Source of the DNA: Methanothermobacter sp049720995
Lineage (GTDB): Archaea; Methanobacteriota; Methanobacteria; Methanobacteriales; Methanothermobacteraceae
Reading direction: 5' to 3'
Assembly (NCBI RefSeq): GCF_049720995.1
Contig: NZ_JBNASF010000001.1
Location: 1-64,000 of the forward strand
DNA length: 64,000 bases
Positions 42,241 through 50,593 of the stretch are shown piece after piece (the first letter of the stretch is position 1; the number at the start of each line of letters is the position of its first letter). Below the pieces are notes generated by a model. That model had not been told where the DNA came from and searched no databases. It worked only from the letters and a program-made list of their open reading frames with translations. A program made the translations under genes and the position numbers.

Positions 42241-43590
42241 TTATCTTCTATCAACTATGCGTTTTGGTCTTCCCTTGACCCTGTAGAATTCAAGCTCCCC
42301 TGGACCTGTGAAGTTGAACAGTATCTCAAAAAGGCCCTCTGTATATGCCTGGTAGAGTTCCCTCTTATATTTGAAGAATGCCCTTATAAAGTTCTCCCTT
42401 ACTATATCCATGGCACAGTCCTCAGGGTTCTCACACTCCAGCGATACCCTCATTGTTATTGGCCCCTCATCCTCATCGCCATAGAGGAAGGCCTCGTATT
42501 CACCTGTTAGATAATCCATGTTCTCCCTCTGGAACACTGCAGCCTCAACATCGACCCTGTTGAAGGGGTGCCCTGCCACCCAGAATGTCTCAGCCTCCCT
42601 TTCAGGGTTCATTATCCTCATATGGGTCCTTCCACATTTGCACCTCTCCCTTGAGATTACAACTGTGGTGTCCTCGGTGTCATAGTTGAGGAGGAGGGTT
42701 CCTGTTTTCTCACCCACAGGCAGGAGTGTTGTGAGGACTATTCTGCCGCACTCTCCATCCTCAACAAAGTCCCTCATGGTCGGATCATAAACGTCCAGGT
42801 GCACCAGGTCCTCAGGGACATGCAGGCCCTCCTTGATATGGCATTCCCCGCACATGGTCCCCTCGGTGCTTCCATAGGTGTTGTAGACTTCCACACCCCA
42901 TATTTCCTCCACATATTCCCGTGATTCAGGTGCAAAGCTTTCACCACCTGCTACCAGTCTCCTTATACTTGACTCCCTGGGGTCAAGTCCCTGTTCCTTC
43001 ATGCGCCTTGCGAGCCTCAGCAGTTTGAATATGCTTGCAACTATACCCGTGGGACGGTAGCTCTCTATTATCCTCACAGGAAATGTGCATTTGCCCTCTG
43101 GGATTATGGTCATCCCTATCTTCTGTGCTGCAAGGGTCATGGTGTTTGCACCCACATTCATGCCGTATGAGGCGCAGACCACAACCCTGTCACCCCCCTC
43201 AAATCCCTGGGATACAAATGACCTTGCATATTTCTCGGCGTACCTCTGCCAGTCCCCCCATGTTAGGAAGAATGACTTAGGCCTTCCGCTTGTACCGCTG
43301 GTTTCGTGTATGGTGTATATATCCTCCCATGGGGCACATCTGAATTCGAAGTCATCCCTTTCAGGGGGCTGGTTCTGCCGCACGGTTTCACCGGTTATTA
43401 TCGGGAGCTCCCTGAGGTCCTCATGGCTCCTTATATCTGAGGTTTTGATCTTGTTTTTCCTGAACCATTTACTGTAGAATGGGGAGTTCTCATAGGCATA
43501 GTTCACGGTATATCTTATCCTCTCCTCCACGAGGGCGTCAAGGTCCTCCCGTTCCATGGTCTCTATTTCAGGGTTGAAGTAATTCCCCAT
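42241..43590 (-). CDS. Coenzyme F390 synthetase-like AMP-forming ligase
   Basis: The 449-residue protein is an adenylate-forming enzyme of the phenylacetate-CoA ligase type: ETSGTSGRPKSFFLTWGDW (AMP loop), YNTYGSTEGT, and a C-terminal CKCGR-type metal site. Methanothermobacter F390 synthetase (FtsA), which adenylates or guanylates F420 on oxygen exposure, belongs to this family, and the genus has several paralogs. Whether this copy acts on F420 is not provable here. The ATG at 43590 (MGNYFNPEIE) lies behind GGAGGTG. Confidence 0.8.
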   Translation of the reverse strand: MGNYFNPEIETMEREDLDALVEERIRYTVNYAYENSPFYSKWFRKNKIKTSDIRSHEDLRELPIITGETVRQNQPPERDDFEFRCAPWEDIYTIHETSGTSGRPKSFFLTWGDWQRYAEKYARSFVSQGFEGGDRVVVCASYGMNVGANTMTLAAQKIGMTIIPEGKCTFPVRIIESYRPTGIVASIFKLLRLARRMKEQGLDPRESSIRRLVAGGESFAPESREYVEEIWGVEVYNTYGSTEGTMCGECHIKEGLHVPEDLVHLDVYDPTMRDFVEDGECGRIVLTTLLPVGEKTGTLLLNYDTEDTTVVISRERCKCGRTHMRIMNPEREAETFWVAGHPFNRVDVEAAVFQRENMDYLTGEYEAFLYGDEDEGPITMRVSLECENPEDCAMDIVRENFIRAFFKYKRELYQAYTEGLFEILFNFTGPGELEFYRVKGRPKRIVDRR

Positions 43591-43758
43591 GACAACCACA
43601 CCTCCAGTTATAGATTGGAGTGCATGGGATAAAGTTTTAATGGGGTGTATGTTGATGAATTGTGAAAAAAGTCATTCTGCAGTCAAAGTGTCAGGGACCG
43701 TTGTAATTTATGATGAAAAATTTTTAAGGGTCGTAAATACCTTTAAACTGAAAATGAA

Positions 43759-43830
43759 TGCCCTGACCGGGACTTGAACCCGGGTAATAGGATCCGCAGT
43801 CCTACGTGATATCCGCTACACTATCAGGGC
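43759..43830 (-). tRNA. tRNA-Arg (GCG)
   Basis: On the minus strand the acceptor GCCCTGA pairs with TCAGGGC and A73 follows. The anticodon stem is TAGGA with TCCTA, closing the loop CTGCGGA, anticodon GCG. The T arm is CCGGG-TTCAAGT-CCCGG. There is no intron and CCA is not encoded. The D stem is short, as in some archaeal tRNAs. Confidence 0.9.
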
Positions 43831-43889
43831 AAAATTAGACCAATAAAGAGTTGGAGCAATCAACTATTAATATTTTTCCATGCCAGCAG

Positions 43890-44267
43890 TCACCTCCACA
43901 CATAAAGCCTGAAGATCACAGTGCCCCGGCAGGCCACAGAGGTATCTATGTTTTCTGCATCACCCATGGAACCGCGGGAGGCAACTGTAACCTCTCCTGA
44001 ACCGTTATCCATGGTCAGATTGTAGTTCATCCCCTCAAGTGTCCCGTTGAGGAACCCTGATGCCAGTGTGGAATTGGGGTACTCTGAAAGTTCCTCAAGT
44101 AGCGGTTTATCTGCAGGGTAGGATGCCATTGCATCAAGGACATCTGAAGCTTCCATGGTGTCATCCACAGGAGCTGTGCCGGTGTTGAGAACTGAAGCCA
44201 TCAGTATGAAGATCACTGCAAGTCCAAGGATCGCATCCAGGGTTGATATGTAGCCCCCATCATCCAT
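43890..44267 (-). CDS. Pilin-like single-span surface protein
   Basis: About 125 residues from the ATG at 44267 (MDDGGYISTLDAILGL), behind GGTGTCC. A short leader ending in Gly-Gly-Tyr is followed directly by a hydrophobic helix (LDAILGLAVIFILMASVL), then a hydrophilic domain with several Asn-x-Ser/Thr sites. This is the layout of archaeal type IV pilin-like or pseudopilin proteins, but the processing motif differs from the Q-x-S-x-E class. It is encoded 11 bases after the AIR synthase-like gene, an unexpected pairing. Confidence 0.65.
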   Translation of the reverse strand: MDDGGYISTLDAILGLAVIFILMASVLNTGTAPVDDTMEASDVLDAMASYPADKPLLEELSEYPNSTLASGFLNGTLEGMNYNLTMDNGSGEVTVASRGSMGDAENIDTSVACRGTVIFRLYVWR

Positions 44268-44278
44268 ACGGACACCAT

Positions 44279-45634
44279 TCACTTTCCTATGAGTTTAACG
44301 ATCATGTCCTTTTTCTCTATGGCCCTCCTTGCGGCCTTCTCAACCTTCCTCTTCATCTCCTCAAAGTCCTGGGGTGTTTCATCACCAACCATCTTCTTTA
44401 TCTGTGTGTAGGCGGCCTCACGGAAGAGGGGTCTGAGCTCCTCCATCTCACCATCCCTCATGAGGAGGGGAACACCTGAATCTGTGACCCTCCCCACCTC
44501 GGCTATGGGGACACCTGAACTTTCAACTGCCCTTATGATATCATGGGAGAGATCCTCAGGTGCTATTATCATCAGGGAGTCAATTGATACCCCCAGGGGG
44601 TCAATTTCAAGGTCCTCGAGCATTTCAAGTACCCTTGGGTTAACCATTGACCTCACAGCCTCGGCATCGAATTCAAGACCCACACCTGTGGTTGATGATA
44701 TTTCATGGGCATCGCCCCTTAGCCCCCCATTTGTGACGTCGGTCATTGCATGTATACCCTCAAGGAGCCCCGCCTCCATTATGGCCCCCGATGCCCTTAT
44801 GAAGTTCACATCAAGGGTTTCCCATACAACATCAAAGAGTCCATGGTATATGGCGGCTGTTGTGATGGTACCCCCTCCTGAGCCCTCTGTAAGGAGTATA
44901 ACATCACCTGGCTCGGCCCTCTTCCTTGCTGTTGGTTGTGTCCCTGAAACCCCGATGGCACCCACCGCACTCACGAGTCTGTCGCCGAGTACCATGTCGC
45001 CACCAACCCTCAATGTGCTCCCTGCAACCACGGGTACATCAACCAGTTCAGAAACCGCCGCGACCCCTGCTGTGAAGTCAAAGAGTTTGCCAACATCCCC
45101 ATCATCTGCAAGGTGGAGGTCGCTTATGAGTGCGACTGGCCTGGAACCCATTACACAGACATCCCGGAGGGCGGCCCTTGTAACATGGAAACCCCCAAGG
45201 AAGGGGTACTCGCTGAGTCTGGAGTGGATTCCGTCAACGGCGGTTGTTATGTAGACCTCCCCATTACCTGTATCTGTCCTTACAACACCGCCATCGTCCT
45301 GGGCATCTGGATTTATAAATGCGCCGGTTTCTGTGCTTGATACTATATCAGCGATTTTCCTGTGGACAAAGAAGTCCCCCTCTCCCCGGGATCCCACACC
45401 CATCTCGCCCATTCCAACACCAGCGATGGGATATGATATTATCTCCCGCAGCCCATCGTCCAGGCCATCAGTTTCGAGTGTATTTTTAACCTCATATATC
45501 ACGGCATCGGCCATCCTCATGGACCTCTCGGTGTCGATATCCTTGAATTCCCGTATCCTATCTGCCAGGATTCTTCGCAGGGACTCCCCATCCATTTGGT
45601 CTATGTTGCGCCTTACAAATTCCTCTATGTCCAT
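44279..45634 (-). CDS. AIR synthase-related protein (PurM/HypE/SelD superfamily)
   Basis: The 451-residue protein has a helical N-terminal extension of about 60 residues, then the PurM-like ATP-binding fold: GVGSRGEGDFFVH, DAQDDGGVV, TTAVDGIHSRL, MGSRPVALISDLHLADDGD and MTDVTNGGLRGDAHEI. Members activate oxygens or carboxylates with ATP. This branch is common in methanogens and has no fixed function. The C-terminal about 60 residues are a charged helix. GGAGGTAAATT precedes the ATG. hisH lies six bases upstream in the same transcript. Confidence 0.85.
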   Translation of the reverse strand: MDIEEFVRRNIDQMDGESLRRILADRIREFKDIDTERSMRMADAVIYEVKNTLETDGLDDGLREIISYPIAGVGMGEMGVGSRGEGDFFVHRKIADIVSSTETGAFINPDAQDDGGVVRTDTGNGEVYITTAVDGIHSRLSEYPFLGGFHVTRAALRDVCVMGSRPVALISDLHLADDGDVGKLFDFTAGVAAVSELVDVPVVAGSTLRVGGDMVLGDRLVSAVGAIGVSGTQPTARKRAEPGDVILLTEGSGGGTITTAAIYHGLFDVVWETLDVNFIRASGAIMEAGLLEGIHAMTDVTNGGLRGDAHEISSTTGVGLEFDAEAVRSMVNPRVLEMLEDLEIDPLGVSIDSLMIIAPEDLSHDIIRAVESSGVPIAEVGRVTDSGVPLLMRDGEMEELRPLFREAAYTQIKKMVGDETPQDFEEMKRKVEKAARRAIEKKDMIVKLIGK

Positions 45635-45640
45635 TAAAAT

Positions 45641-46237
45641 TTACCTCCTGATTATTTCCCTGAAGTTTCTCAGGATATCAAGCCCGGCCTCACCGCTCTT
45701 TTCAGGGTGGAACTGGGTTGCATATACGTTGTCTGCCTCGATGGCAGCTGTCATCTCAATGCCATACTCGGTTGTTGCCACAACAACGTCGTCTGCTGGT
45801 TCCGCATGGTATGAATGGACGAAGTAGAAGTACTCCTCCTCCACGCCTTCAAGGAGTGGGGAGTCCCTCCTGGGGACCAGCTGATTCCAGCCCATATGGG
45901 GCACCTTGTTTCCGGGGGGTATCCTCACCACCTCCCCTTTTATGACATCAAGTCCCCTGACACCAGGTGATTCCTGGCTCTCGGATAGGAGAACCTGGAG
46001 TCCCAGGCATATGCCCAGGAAGGGTTTACCATCATCTATGTTCCTGATTATCGGGTCCCTTAAGTTCTCAAGTTTAGCCATTGCACTTCCAAAGGCCCCG
46101 ACCCCTGGAAGTACAAGGGCATCTGATTCATTGAGGAATTCAGGACTTGATGTTACCTGAACATCGGCCCCTATCTTCCTGAAGGCGTTGGAGATGCTTC
46201 GGAGGTTCCCGCTCCCATAGTCTATGATGGCTATCAA
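45641..46237 (-). CDS. hisH: Imidazole glycerol phosphate synthase subunit HisH
   Basis: HisH is the glutaminase that feeds ammonia to HisF in histidine synthesis. The class I amidotransferase triad is visible: Cys in PFLGICLGLQVLL, His and Glu in ATQFHPEKSG. The frame opens at an ATG 15 bases earlier, but AGGTGAT with three-base spacing points to the TTG at 46237 (MIAIIDYGSGN), the typical HisH N-terminus. That start removes an overlap with the preceding nucleotidyltransferase gene. Confidence 0.95.
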   Translation of the reverse strand: MIAIIDYGSGNLRSISNAFRKIGADVQVTSSPEFLNESDALVLPGVGAFGSAMAKLENLRDPIIRNIDDGKPFLGICLGLQVLLSESQESPGVRGLDVIKGEVVRIPPGNKVPHMGWNQLVPRRDSPLLEGVEEEYFYFVHSYHAEPADDVVVATTEYGIEMTAAIEADNVYATQFHPEKSGEAGLDILRNFREIIRR

Positions 46238-46241
46238 TGGA

Positions 46242-47246
46242 TCACCTGGCATAGTAGTCCTTCACCCTTACGGTGTCATCGAGGTGTGGCGTTGATACCT
46301 CATGGAGTACAGTATTCTCCATTGCCACAATGGAGTGTCTCTCACCGGGCTCAATTCTGATGGTGTCGTTCTTGCTGAAGTACTCCTTCCTGTCCTGGAA
46401 TTCAATGTACCCTGACCCTGATATTATGTACATGGTCTCATCCTTCTCCTCATGGTAGTGGAAGGATGTCCTGTAGCCCTCCCTTATGAATAGCTCCTTT
46501 GTGAGGTACTTTTCTGTGTTTATGAGTACCTTCTCATAGCCCCAGGGCTTGTCCTCCCTGTTGCGGTACTCCTTGCGTATCTCCTCCAGCTCCTTGGATG
46601 TGTCTATTGCCATCCAGAATAGTCCATCCTCCCTGTAGTAGCCAAGCTTGTTTTCGCTGGCCATGAGGGGGAAAAGCGTTTTCTCAATGTCGCCTGATTC
46701 GAAGTCCCCGAAGTCCAGCTGCCCCTTGGAGAAGTACACACCTGCATTTATGTAATAGTCAAGGAGTGGTTTCTCCCTGAAGCTGATTATCTTATCCCCG
46801 CTGAGTTCCACTATACCGTAGGGTGACTGCATCTTGGTTATGAAGATGGTCAGGGGATAATCGGACATCTCCCCAAGGTGTATCATCTTCCTTATGTTCA
46901 GGTCTGCCACCACATCCCCGTTACGTATTATGCACTGTTTATCTCCATCGATGGCCTCCATACCAAGCCTTATTGCGTTGAGTGTTCCAAGGGGTTTCTC
47001 TTCCCTTACATATTCCAGTCTGAGGCCCTTGTACTCATCACCATATCTCTCCTCTATCTTATCCCCTAGAAATCCTGTGAGGAGGTAGGTCCTATTTATA
47101 CCGGCATTTTTAAGGTCAAAGAGCTGTTTATCCAGGATAGTGTAGCCCTCTTTTATTTCTATGAGTGGTTTCGGGATCTTCTCGGTGAGGGGTCTCAGTC
47201 TCTTTCCAAATCCTCCGCAGAGTATCATTCCAACGGTTTCAGCCAA
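46242..47246 (-). CDS. Sugar nucleotidyltransferase fused to a cupin
   Basis: Residues 1-230 form a nucleotidyltransferase of the glucose-1-phosphate thymidylyltransferase type (GMILCGGFGKRLRPLTEKIPKP, IIRNGDVVADL). Residues 240-334 form a cupin barrel (TSFHYHEEKDETMYIISG, IRIEPGERHSIV) like mannose-6-phosphate isomerase or sugar epimerase cupins. The fusion suggests one chain that isomerises and activates a sugar for surface polymer or lipid synthesis. The TTG start at 47246 lies behind GGTGATTTAA and one base from the cfbD stop. Confidence 0.85.
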   Translation of the reverse strand: MAETVGMILCGGFGKRLRPLTEKIPKPLIEIKEGYTILDKQLFDLKNAGINRTYLLTGFLGDKIEERYGDEYKGLRLEYVREEKPLGTLNAIRLGMEAIDGDKQCIIRNGDVVADLNIRKMIHLGEMSDYPLTIFITKMQSPYGIVELSGDKIISFREKPLLDYYINAGVYFSKGQLDFGDFESGDIEKTLFPLMASENKLGYYREDGLFWMAIDTSKELEEIRKEYRNREDKPWGYEKVLINTEKYLTKELFIREGYRTSFHYHEEKDETMYIISGSGYIEFQDRKEYFSKNDTIRIEPGERHSIVAMENTVLHEVSTPHLDDTVRVKDYYAR

Positions 47247-48326
47247 TTAAATCACCTTCTCAATGTTTCTCCTCAGTGCATCTCCAAAGTCTGATGATAC
47301 GATGGTGCTCTGTCCCAGGGTCCTTGCATGTGCATCCAGCTCAGCCACCACATGGATGTATCCAAGTTTCCTGAGTGGTTCCACGAGCCTCGGCCCGTCT
47401 GTAATGGCGACGGATTCCAGTTCCAGTTCCTCAACCGGCAGGGCATGGGGAACACCCGATACAACTGCAAATTCTATTCTCTCATCCTTCAGTATCTCCG
47501 CTGCTCTTTTACCTGTTACAGGATATTCATCGAGGCCCCCCGTTATGTAATCAACACGGTTTCCTGCCTCCTCTATTCCTTCAAGTATGTTAGCTGCGTG
47601 TCTGCGTATCCTTGGAAGACCGGTGTTCCTGTCAAGATTTGCGATTATAAGAGGATGGTTATCGGGGTTTATTGAGTCAAATGGAAGTCTCAGAGGATCT
47701 GAAAATAGGTATGATGTCTCTTTCTTGGCATTAAGCACAAATGCAACTCTTTTACCATTTTTTATGGCCTCAAGAACCCTTATTGACACCTCATCCTTGT
47801 CATCACCATATGATGGGCGTATGTAACCGCCCTGTGCCATTCCCCTTGTCTTCTCAATTTCAGTTGCAAGTTTTAACATCTCTATCTGTCTCTCTGCCTC
47901 CTCACGGGGAATTATTCCCTGGTCTGCAGCCGCCTCAAGGACTATTATGGCCCCCTCCGTGTTGTCACCCTCACCGAATCCCCCATGGGATTCAACCGTT
48001 AGAACCCTTGCGGGTATATCCGCCCTCTGGACCGCCTCCCTGAGGTCCTCACCTATTATCATGCTGGCGCAGGTTCCAACAACACCCACAAGGTCGGGTG
48101 AAAACATCTCATAGGCCTCCCTGAGTGTCTCTGCCAGTTTATCTGAGGCCCCGAATATGAAGTCCTGCTCTGACATTGCAGTGGTCAGAACCCGGACCCC
48201 ATCGGTTTCAAGGAGCCTTCCTGTTCTGAAGCAGCACCCATGGGGGCCGTGTAGAATTATAACGTCAGCATCCAGGTCTCTGAGTGTGTAGAGTGATGCT
48301 GCTATCGGGCTGGGTCTTGGATGCAA
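47247..48326 (-). CDS. cfbD: CfbD, F430 synthesis reductive cyclase component
   Basis: The 359-residue protein is a NifD/NifK-like subunit of the Ni-sirohydrochlorin a,c-diamide reductive cyclase, which acts with the NifH-like CfbC to reduce and cyclise the tetrapyrrole in F430 synthesis. Cluster cysteines are seen in HGPHGCCFRTG and VGTCASMIIG. The TTG start at 48326 is supported by AGGTGAGAGAAT. CfbC and other cfb genes are not in the window. The translation start region is duplicated upstream (see repeat). Confidence 0.9.
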   Translation of the reverse strand: MHPRPSPIAASLYTLRDLDADVIILHGPHGCCFRTGRLLETDGVRVLTTAMSEQDFIFGASDKLAETLREAYEMFSPDLVGVVGTCASMIIGEDLREAVQRADIPARVLTVESHGGFGEGDNTEGAIIVLEAAADQGIIPREEAERQIEMLKLATEIEKTRGMAQGGYIRPSYGDDKDEVSIRVLEAIKNGKRVAFVLNAKKETSYLFSDPLRLPFDSINPDNHPLIIANLDRNTGLPRIRRHAANILEGIEEAGNRVDYITGGLDEYPVTGKRAAEILKDERIEFAVVSGVPHALPVEELELESVAITDGPRLVEPLRKLGYIHVVAELDAHARTLGQSTIVSSDFGDALRRNIEKVI

Positions 48327-48327
48327 A

Positions 48328-48430
48328 TTCTCTCACCTCATAGTTAATGTCCATGGACCGATGGATATCCATCAGCAAAGAGGGTTCTCTCACCCCACAG
48401 TTCATATCCATGGACTGATTGATATTCATT
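48328..48430. repeat. Imperfect duplication of the cfbD translation-start region
   Basis: A segment starting TTCTCTCACC at 48328 recurs at 48385 (period 57). Both copies continue through a CCATGGA palindrome core and a GATAT-CAT end. On the minus strand the nearer copy supplies the ribosome site (GAGGTGAGAGAA) of cfbD, and the farther copy keeps the same GGTGAGAGAA without a start codon. ATGGATATCCAT at 48361-48372 is also a perfect palindrome. The region separates divergent cfbD and sfsA. Confidence 0.7.
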
Positions 48431-48461
48431 TAAGTCAAATTAGTATATAAGGATGGTTACC

Positions 48462-49160
48462 ATGATCATAGATAAACCCCTGATGGGAATGTACCTTGAA
48501 AGACCCAACAGGTTCACCATGGTTGTTGATGTGGGTGGTGAGAAGAGGCTGGCCCACCTGAAGGATCCTGGTAGGCTCAGGGAGCTCCTTATACCTGGAA
48601 ATCAGGTTATAGTTAGAAAAGCAAGTGGAAAGGAAAGAAAAACCGAGTTTGATGTCATAGCACTAAGAAGGGGAGATGAGTGGGTCCTCGTGAACTCCGG
48701 TTTTCACAGTGCCATCGCCGCCAGCATAATAGAATCAGACCGTGTTGACGAATTTCGTGGTTTCACTGTGAAAAAAAGGGAATACCCATTTGGAAGAAGC
48801 AGAATTGACTTCCTTCTCTCATCAGGGGCTGAAGAAATGCTTGTTGAGGTTAAGGGGTGTACCCTTGTAAAGGGTGAGGTGGCACTCTTCCCTGATGCCC
48901 CCACACTGAGGGGAAGGAGGCATGTTGGAGAGCTTGCATCTGCGCTCTCCATGGGCTATAAAAGCAGCGTCCTTTTCCTGGTTTTTGGTGAAAATGCACG
49001 TTCCTTCTCTCCAAATATTGAAATGGACCCTGAATTTTCGTATGCACTGAAAGAAGCCAATGAAAAAGGCATGAATGTGATAGCATATTCCTTCCGGACT
49101 GTTCTTGACGATTCTGTGCGTGTTGAGCCCTTAAGGAGGATACCTGTTATATGGCCGTAA
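48462..49160 (+). CDS. sfsA: SfsA family DNA-binding/nuclease-like protein
   Basis: About 232 residues that match SfsA (sugar fermentation stimulation protein homolog): an OB-like N-terminal domain (RPNRFTMVV, HLKDPGRLRELL) followed by a restriction-endonuclease-like domain with SRIDFLLSS and LVEVKGCTL, which carries the D...ExK pattern. The biological role in archaea is unknown. Two ATGs (48453 and 48462) are possible. GGATGGTT lies before the second. A TATA element (TAGTATATAAG) stands about 25 bases before the first, so a near-leaderless message is possible. Confidence 0.85.
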   Translation: MIIDKPLMGMYLERPNRFTMVVDVGGEKRLAHLKDPGRLRELLIPGNQVIVRKASGKERKTEFDVIALRRGDEWVLVNSGFHSAIAASIIESDRVDEFRGFTVKKREYPFGRSRIDFLLSSGAEEMLVEVKGCTLVKGEVALFPDAPTLRGRRHVGELASALSMGYKSSVLFLVFGENARSFSPNIEMDPEFSYALKEANEKGMNVIAYSFRTVLDDSVRVEPLRRIPVIWP

Positions 49161-49169
49161 TTCCAGTGC

Positions 49170-50180
49170 TCATGAGCCTATGTATTCCATAAGGCGATCT
49201 ATCTCATGGGTTTTGCCTATTCCCAGAATTATATCACCCTTCTGGAATACGTAATCCCTGGGTGGGTCTATTATGAGTTCATCGCCCCGGCCCACGCCAA
49301 TTACGATCACACCTGTCCTCTCATGGATGTCTGCTTCAAGGACCGAGATGCCCTCAATGGGACTTTTGGGGGGCACTGGAACTTCAACCATCCTCCTTGT
49401 TGATTCCTCTGCAAGGACATCCTGTACAAACATGGCCTCATAGCCATCATCGATGCTCCTTGACATGAGCCGTCCTGATATGACGAATGGTGAGATAACC
49501 TGGTCGGCCCCTGCCATCCGGATCTGATCAATGTTTTCATAGCGTTCTGCCTCGGCTATTATCCTCACACTGGAGTCGATTTTCCTTATTCCCAGTATGC
49601 AGTGTATGGTCTCTGAATCAGACTCCATGTCCACTATAACAGCCCTTGCACCCCTTACATTGGCCTTTTCAAGGTCAGATATCCTTGTTGGATCTCCATG
49701 AACAAAGCTGGCGCCATTCTTGAGGACCTTCTTCCTGACACTCTCATCCTCAGCGAGCACAAAGACCTCGTTTCCGCCAAGTTCCTTTAGGCACTCGAGT
49801 GTGCTCTCACTCCACCCGCATATAACCACATGTTTTGATTTGACCACGTCTATCAGCCCCATAAGCCTCATCTGTTGTCTCTTTATCAGGAATTCAAGGA
49901 GTGTCTCCACTGCGATGGCAAAGGTACCTATACCCATGACTATGAGGGTCACGGTGAAGTACATCCCCAGTGGTGTTGATGGACTGTAGTCCCCGTAGCC
50001 TACGGTCCCTATGGTCACGAAGGTCCAGTAGAATGAGACCGTCCATGATTCCCCCTCAATGAAGTGGAATCCGAGGGTTCCGTAGGCAATGACCGCCACT
50101 GCAAGGAGGAAGATCCGTGCAGCAGGGACCCTCATAACCCGCGGGAGGTGTTTTCTTATTATCTCAACTATTAGCACCAT
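49170..50180 (-). CDS. mthK: MthK calcium-gated potassium channel
   Basis: From the ATG at 50180 (MVLIVEIIRKHLPRVM) the product is 336 residues, as in MthK. It has two transmembrane helices flanking the filter TVGYGD, then an RCK domain (HVVICGWSESTLECLKEL). The Ca2+-site region is conserved (VIVDMESDSE, IIAEAERYE), and so is the internal methionine (MGLIDV, residue 107) from which soluble gating-ring subunits are translated in the known protein. It gates potassium flux in response to calcium at the cell membrane. A small membrane protein gene lies 16 bases upstream. Confidence 0.97.
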   Translation of the reverse strand: MVLIVEIIRKHLPRVMRVPAARIFLLAVAVIAYGTLGFHFIEGESWTVSFYWTFVTIGTVGYGDYSPSTPLGMYFTVTLIVMGIGTFAIAVETLLEFLIKRQQMRLMGLIDVVKSKHVVICGWSESTLECLKELGGNEVFVLAEDESVRKKVLKNGASFVHGDPTRISDLEKANVRGARAVIVDMESDSETIHCILGIRKIDSSVRIIAEAERYENIDQIRMAGADQVISPFVISGRLMSRSIDDGYEAMFVQDVLAEESTRRMVEVPVPPKSPIEGISVLEADIHERTGVIVIGVGRGDELIIDPPRDYVFQKGDIILGIGKTHEIDRLMEYIGS

Positions 50181-50196
50181 TAAATTACCCTGCCTT

Positions 50197-50478
50197 CTAT
50201 GGGGTTCCCCGCCTTGTGAAAAATATGTATGCCAGGACCACAGCAACAATCAGAACAATCACAATAGCTGCAAGCAGCCAAAAGCCACCAGAGCCCCCAT
50301 CGTCTTCATCGTCTTCATCGTCAAGATCCGTTTTGAGCCTCTTTGATGAACCCTTAAATCCGCTGAATCCGCCCTTAGCCTTGATTGTGGGTTTCAAGGC
50401 ATCTGAGTCGTGTGCAGCGCATGCTTCAAGGGCGCCGGCAAGAAATACCATGAAAAGCATGAGTGCAATCCATCTCAT
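50197..50478 (-). CDS. Small membrane protein with acidic linker, cotranscribed with mthK
   Basis: A 93-residue gene with a strong ribosome site (GGAGGTGCCTGA). The product has an N-terminal signal-like helix (MRWIALMLFMVFLAGALEAC), a hydrophilic middle with Lys-rich and Asp/Glu-rich blocks (KGSSKRLK, DLDDEDDEDD), then one transmembrane helix (GFWLLAAIVIVLIVAVVLAY) and a short basic tail. That gives a type I topology with the acidic block outside, if the first helix is cleaved. It sits between a Na,K-type ATPase and MthK on one strand. Size and topology recall FXYD-type subunits, but no FXYD motif is present. Confidence 0.8.
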   Translation of the reverse strand: MRWIALMLFMVFLAGALEACAAHDSDALKPTIKAKGGFSGFKGSSKRLKTDLDDEDDEDDGGSGGFWLLAAIVIVLIVAVVLAYIFFTRRGTP

Positions 50479-50593
50479 TCAGGCACCTCCTCTGGAACAC
50501 ATTTCTAATTTGTATTATTAAAAAATTTCTGAAAGATTCCTTATATTCCAGCCCAGGATAAGTTTCCTTCCATCTCTGAGAAGAAACATCTGA

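Noticed and set aside
43589..43777. 62-codon open frame before tRNA-Arg
   Set aside because: It ends inside the tRNA gene, starts within the F390 synthetase start region on the opposite strand, and shows no ribosome site.
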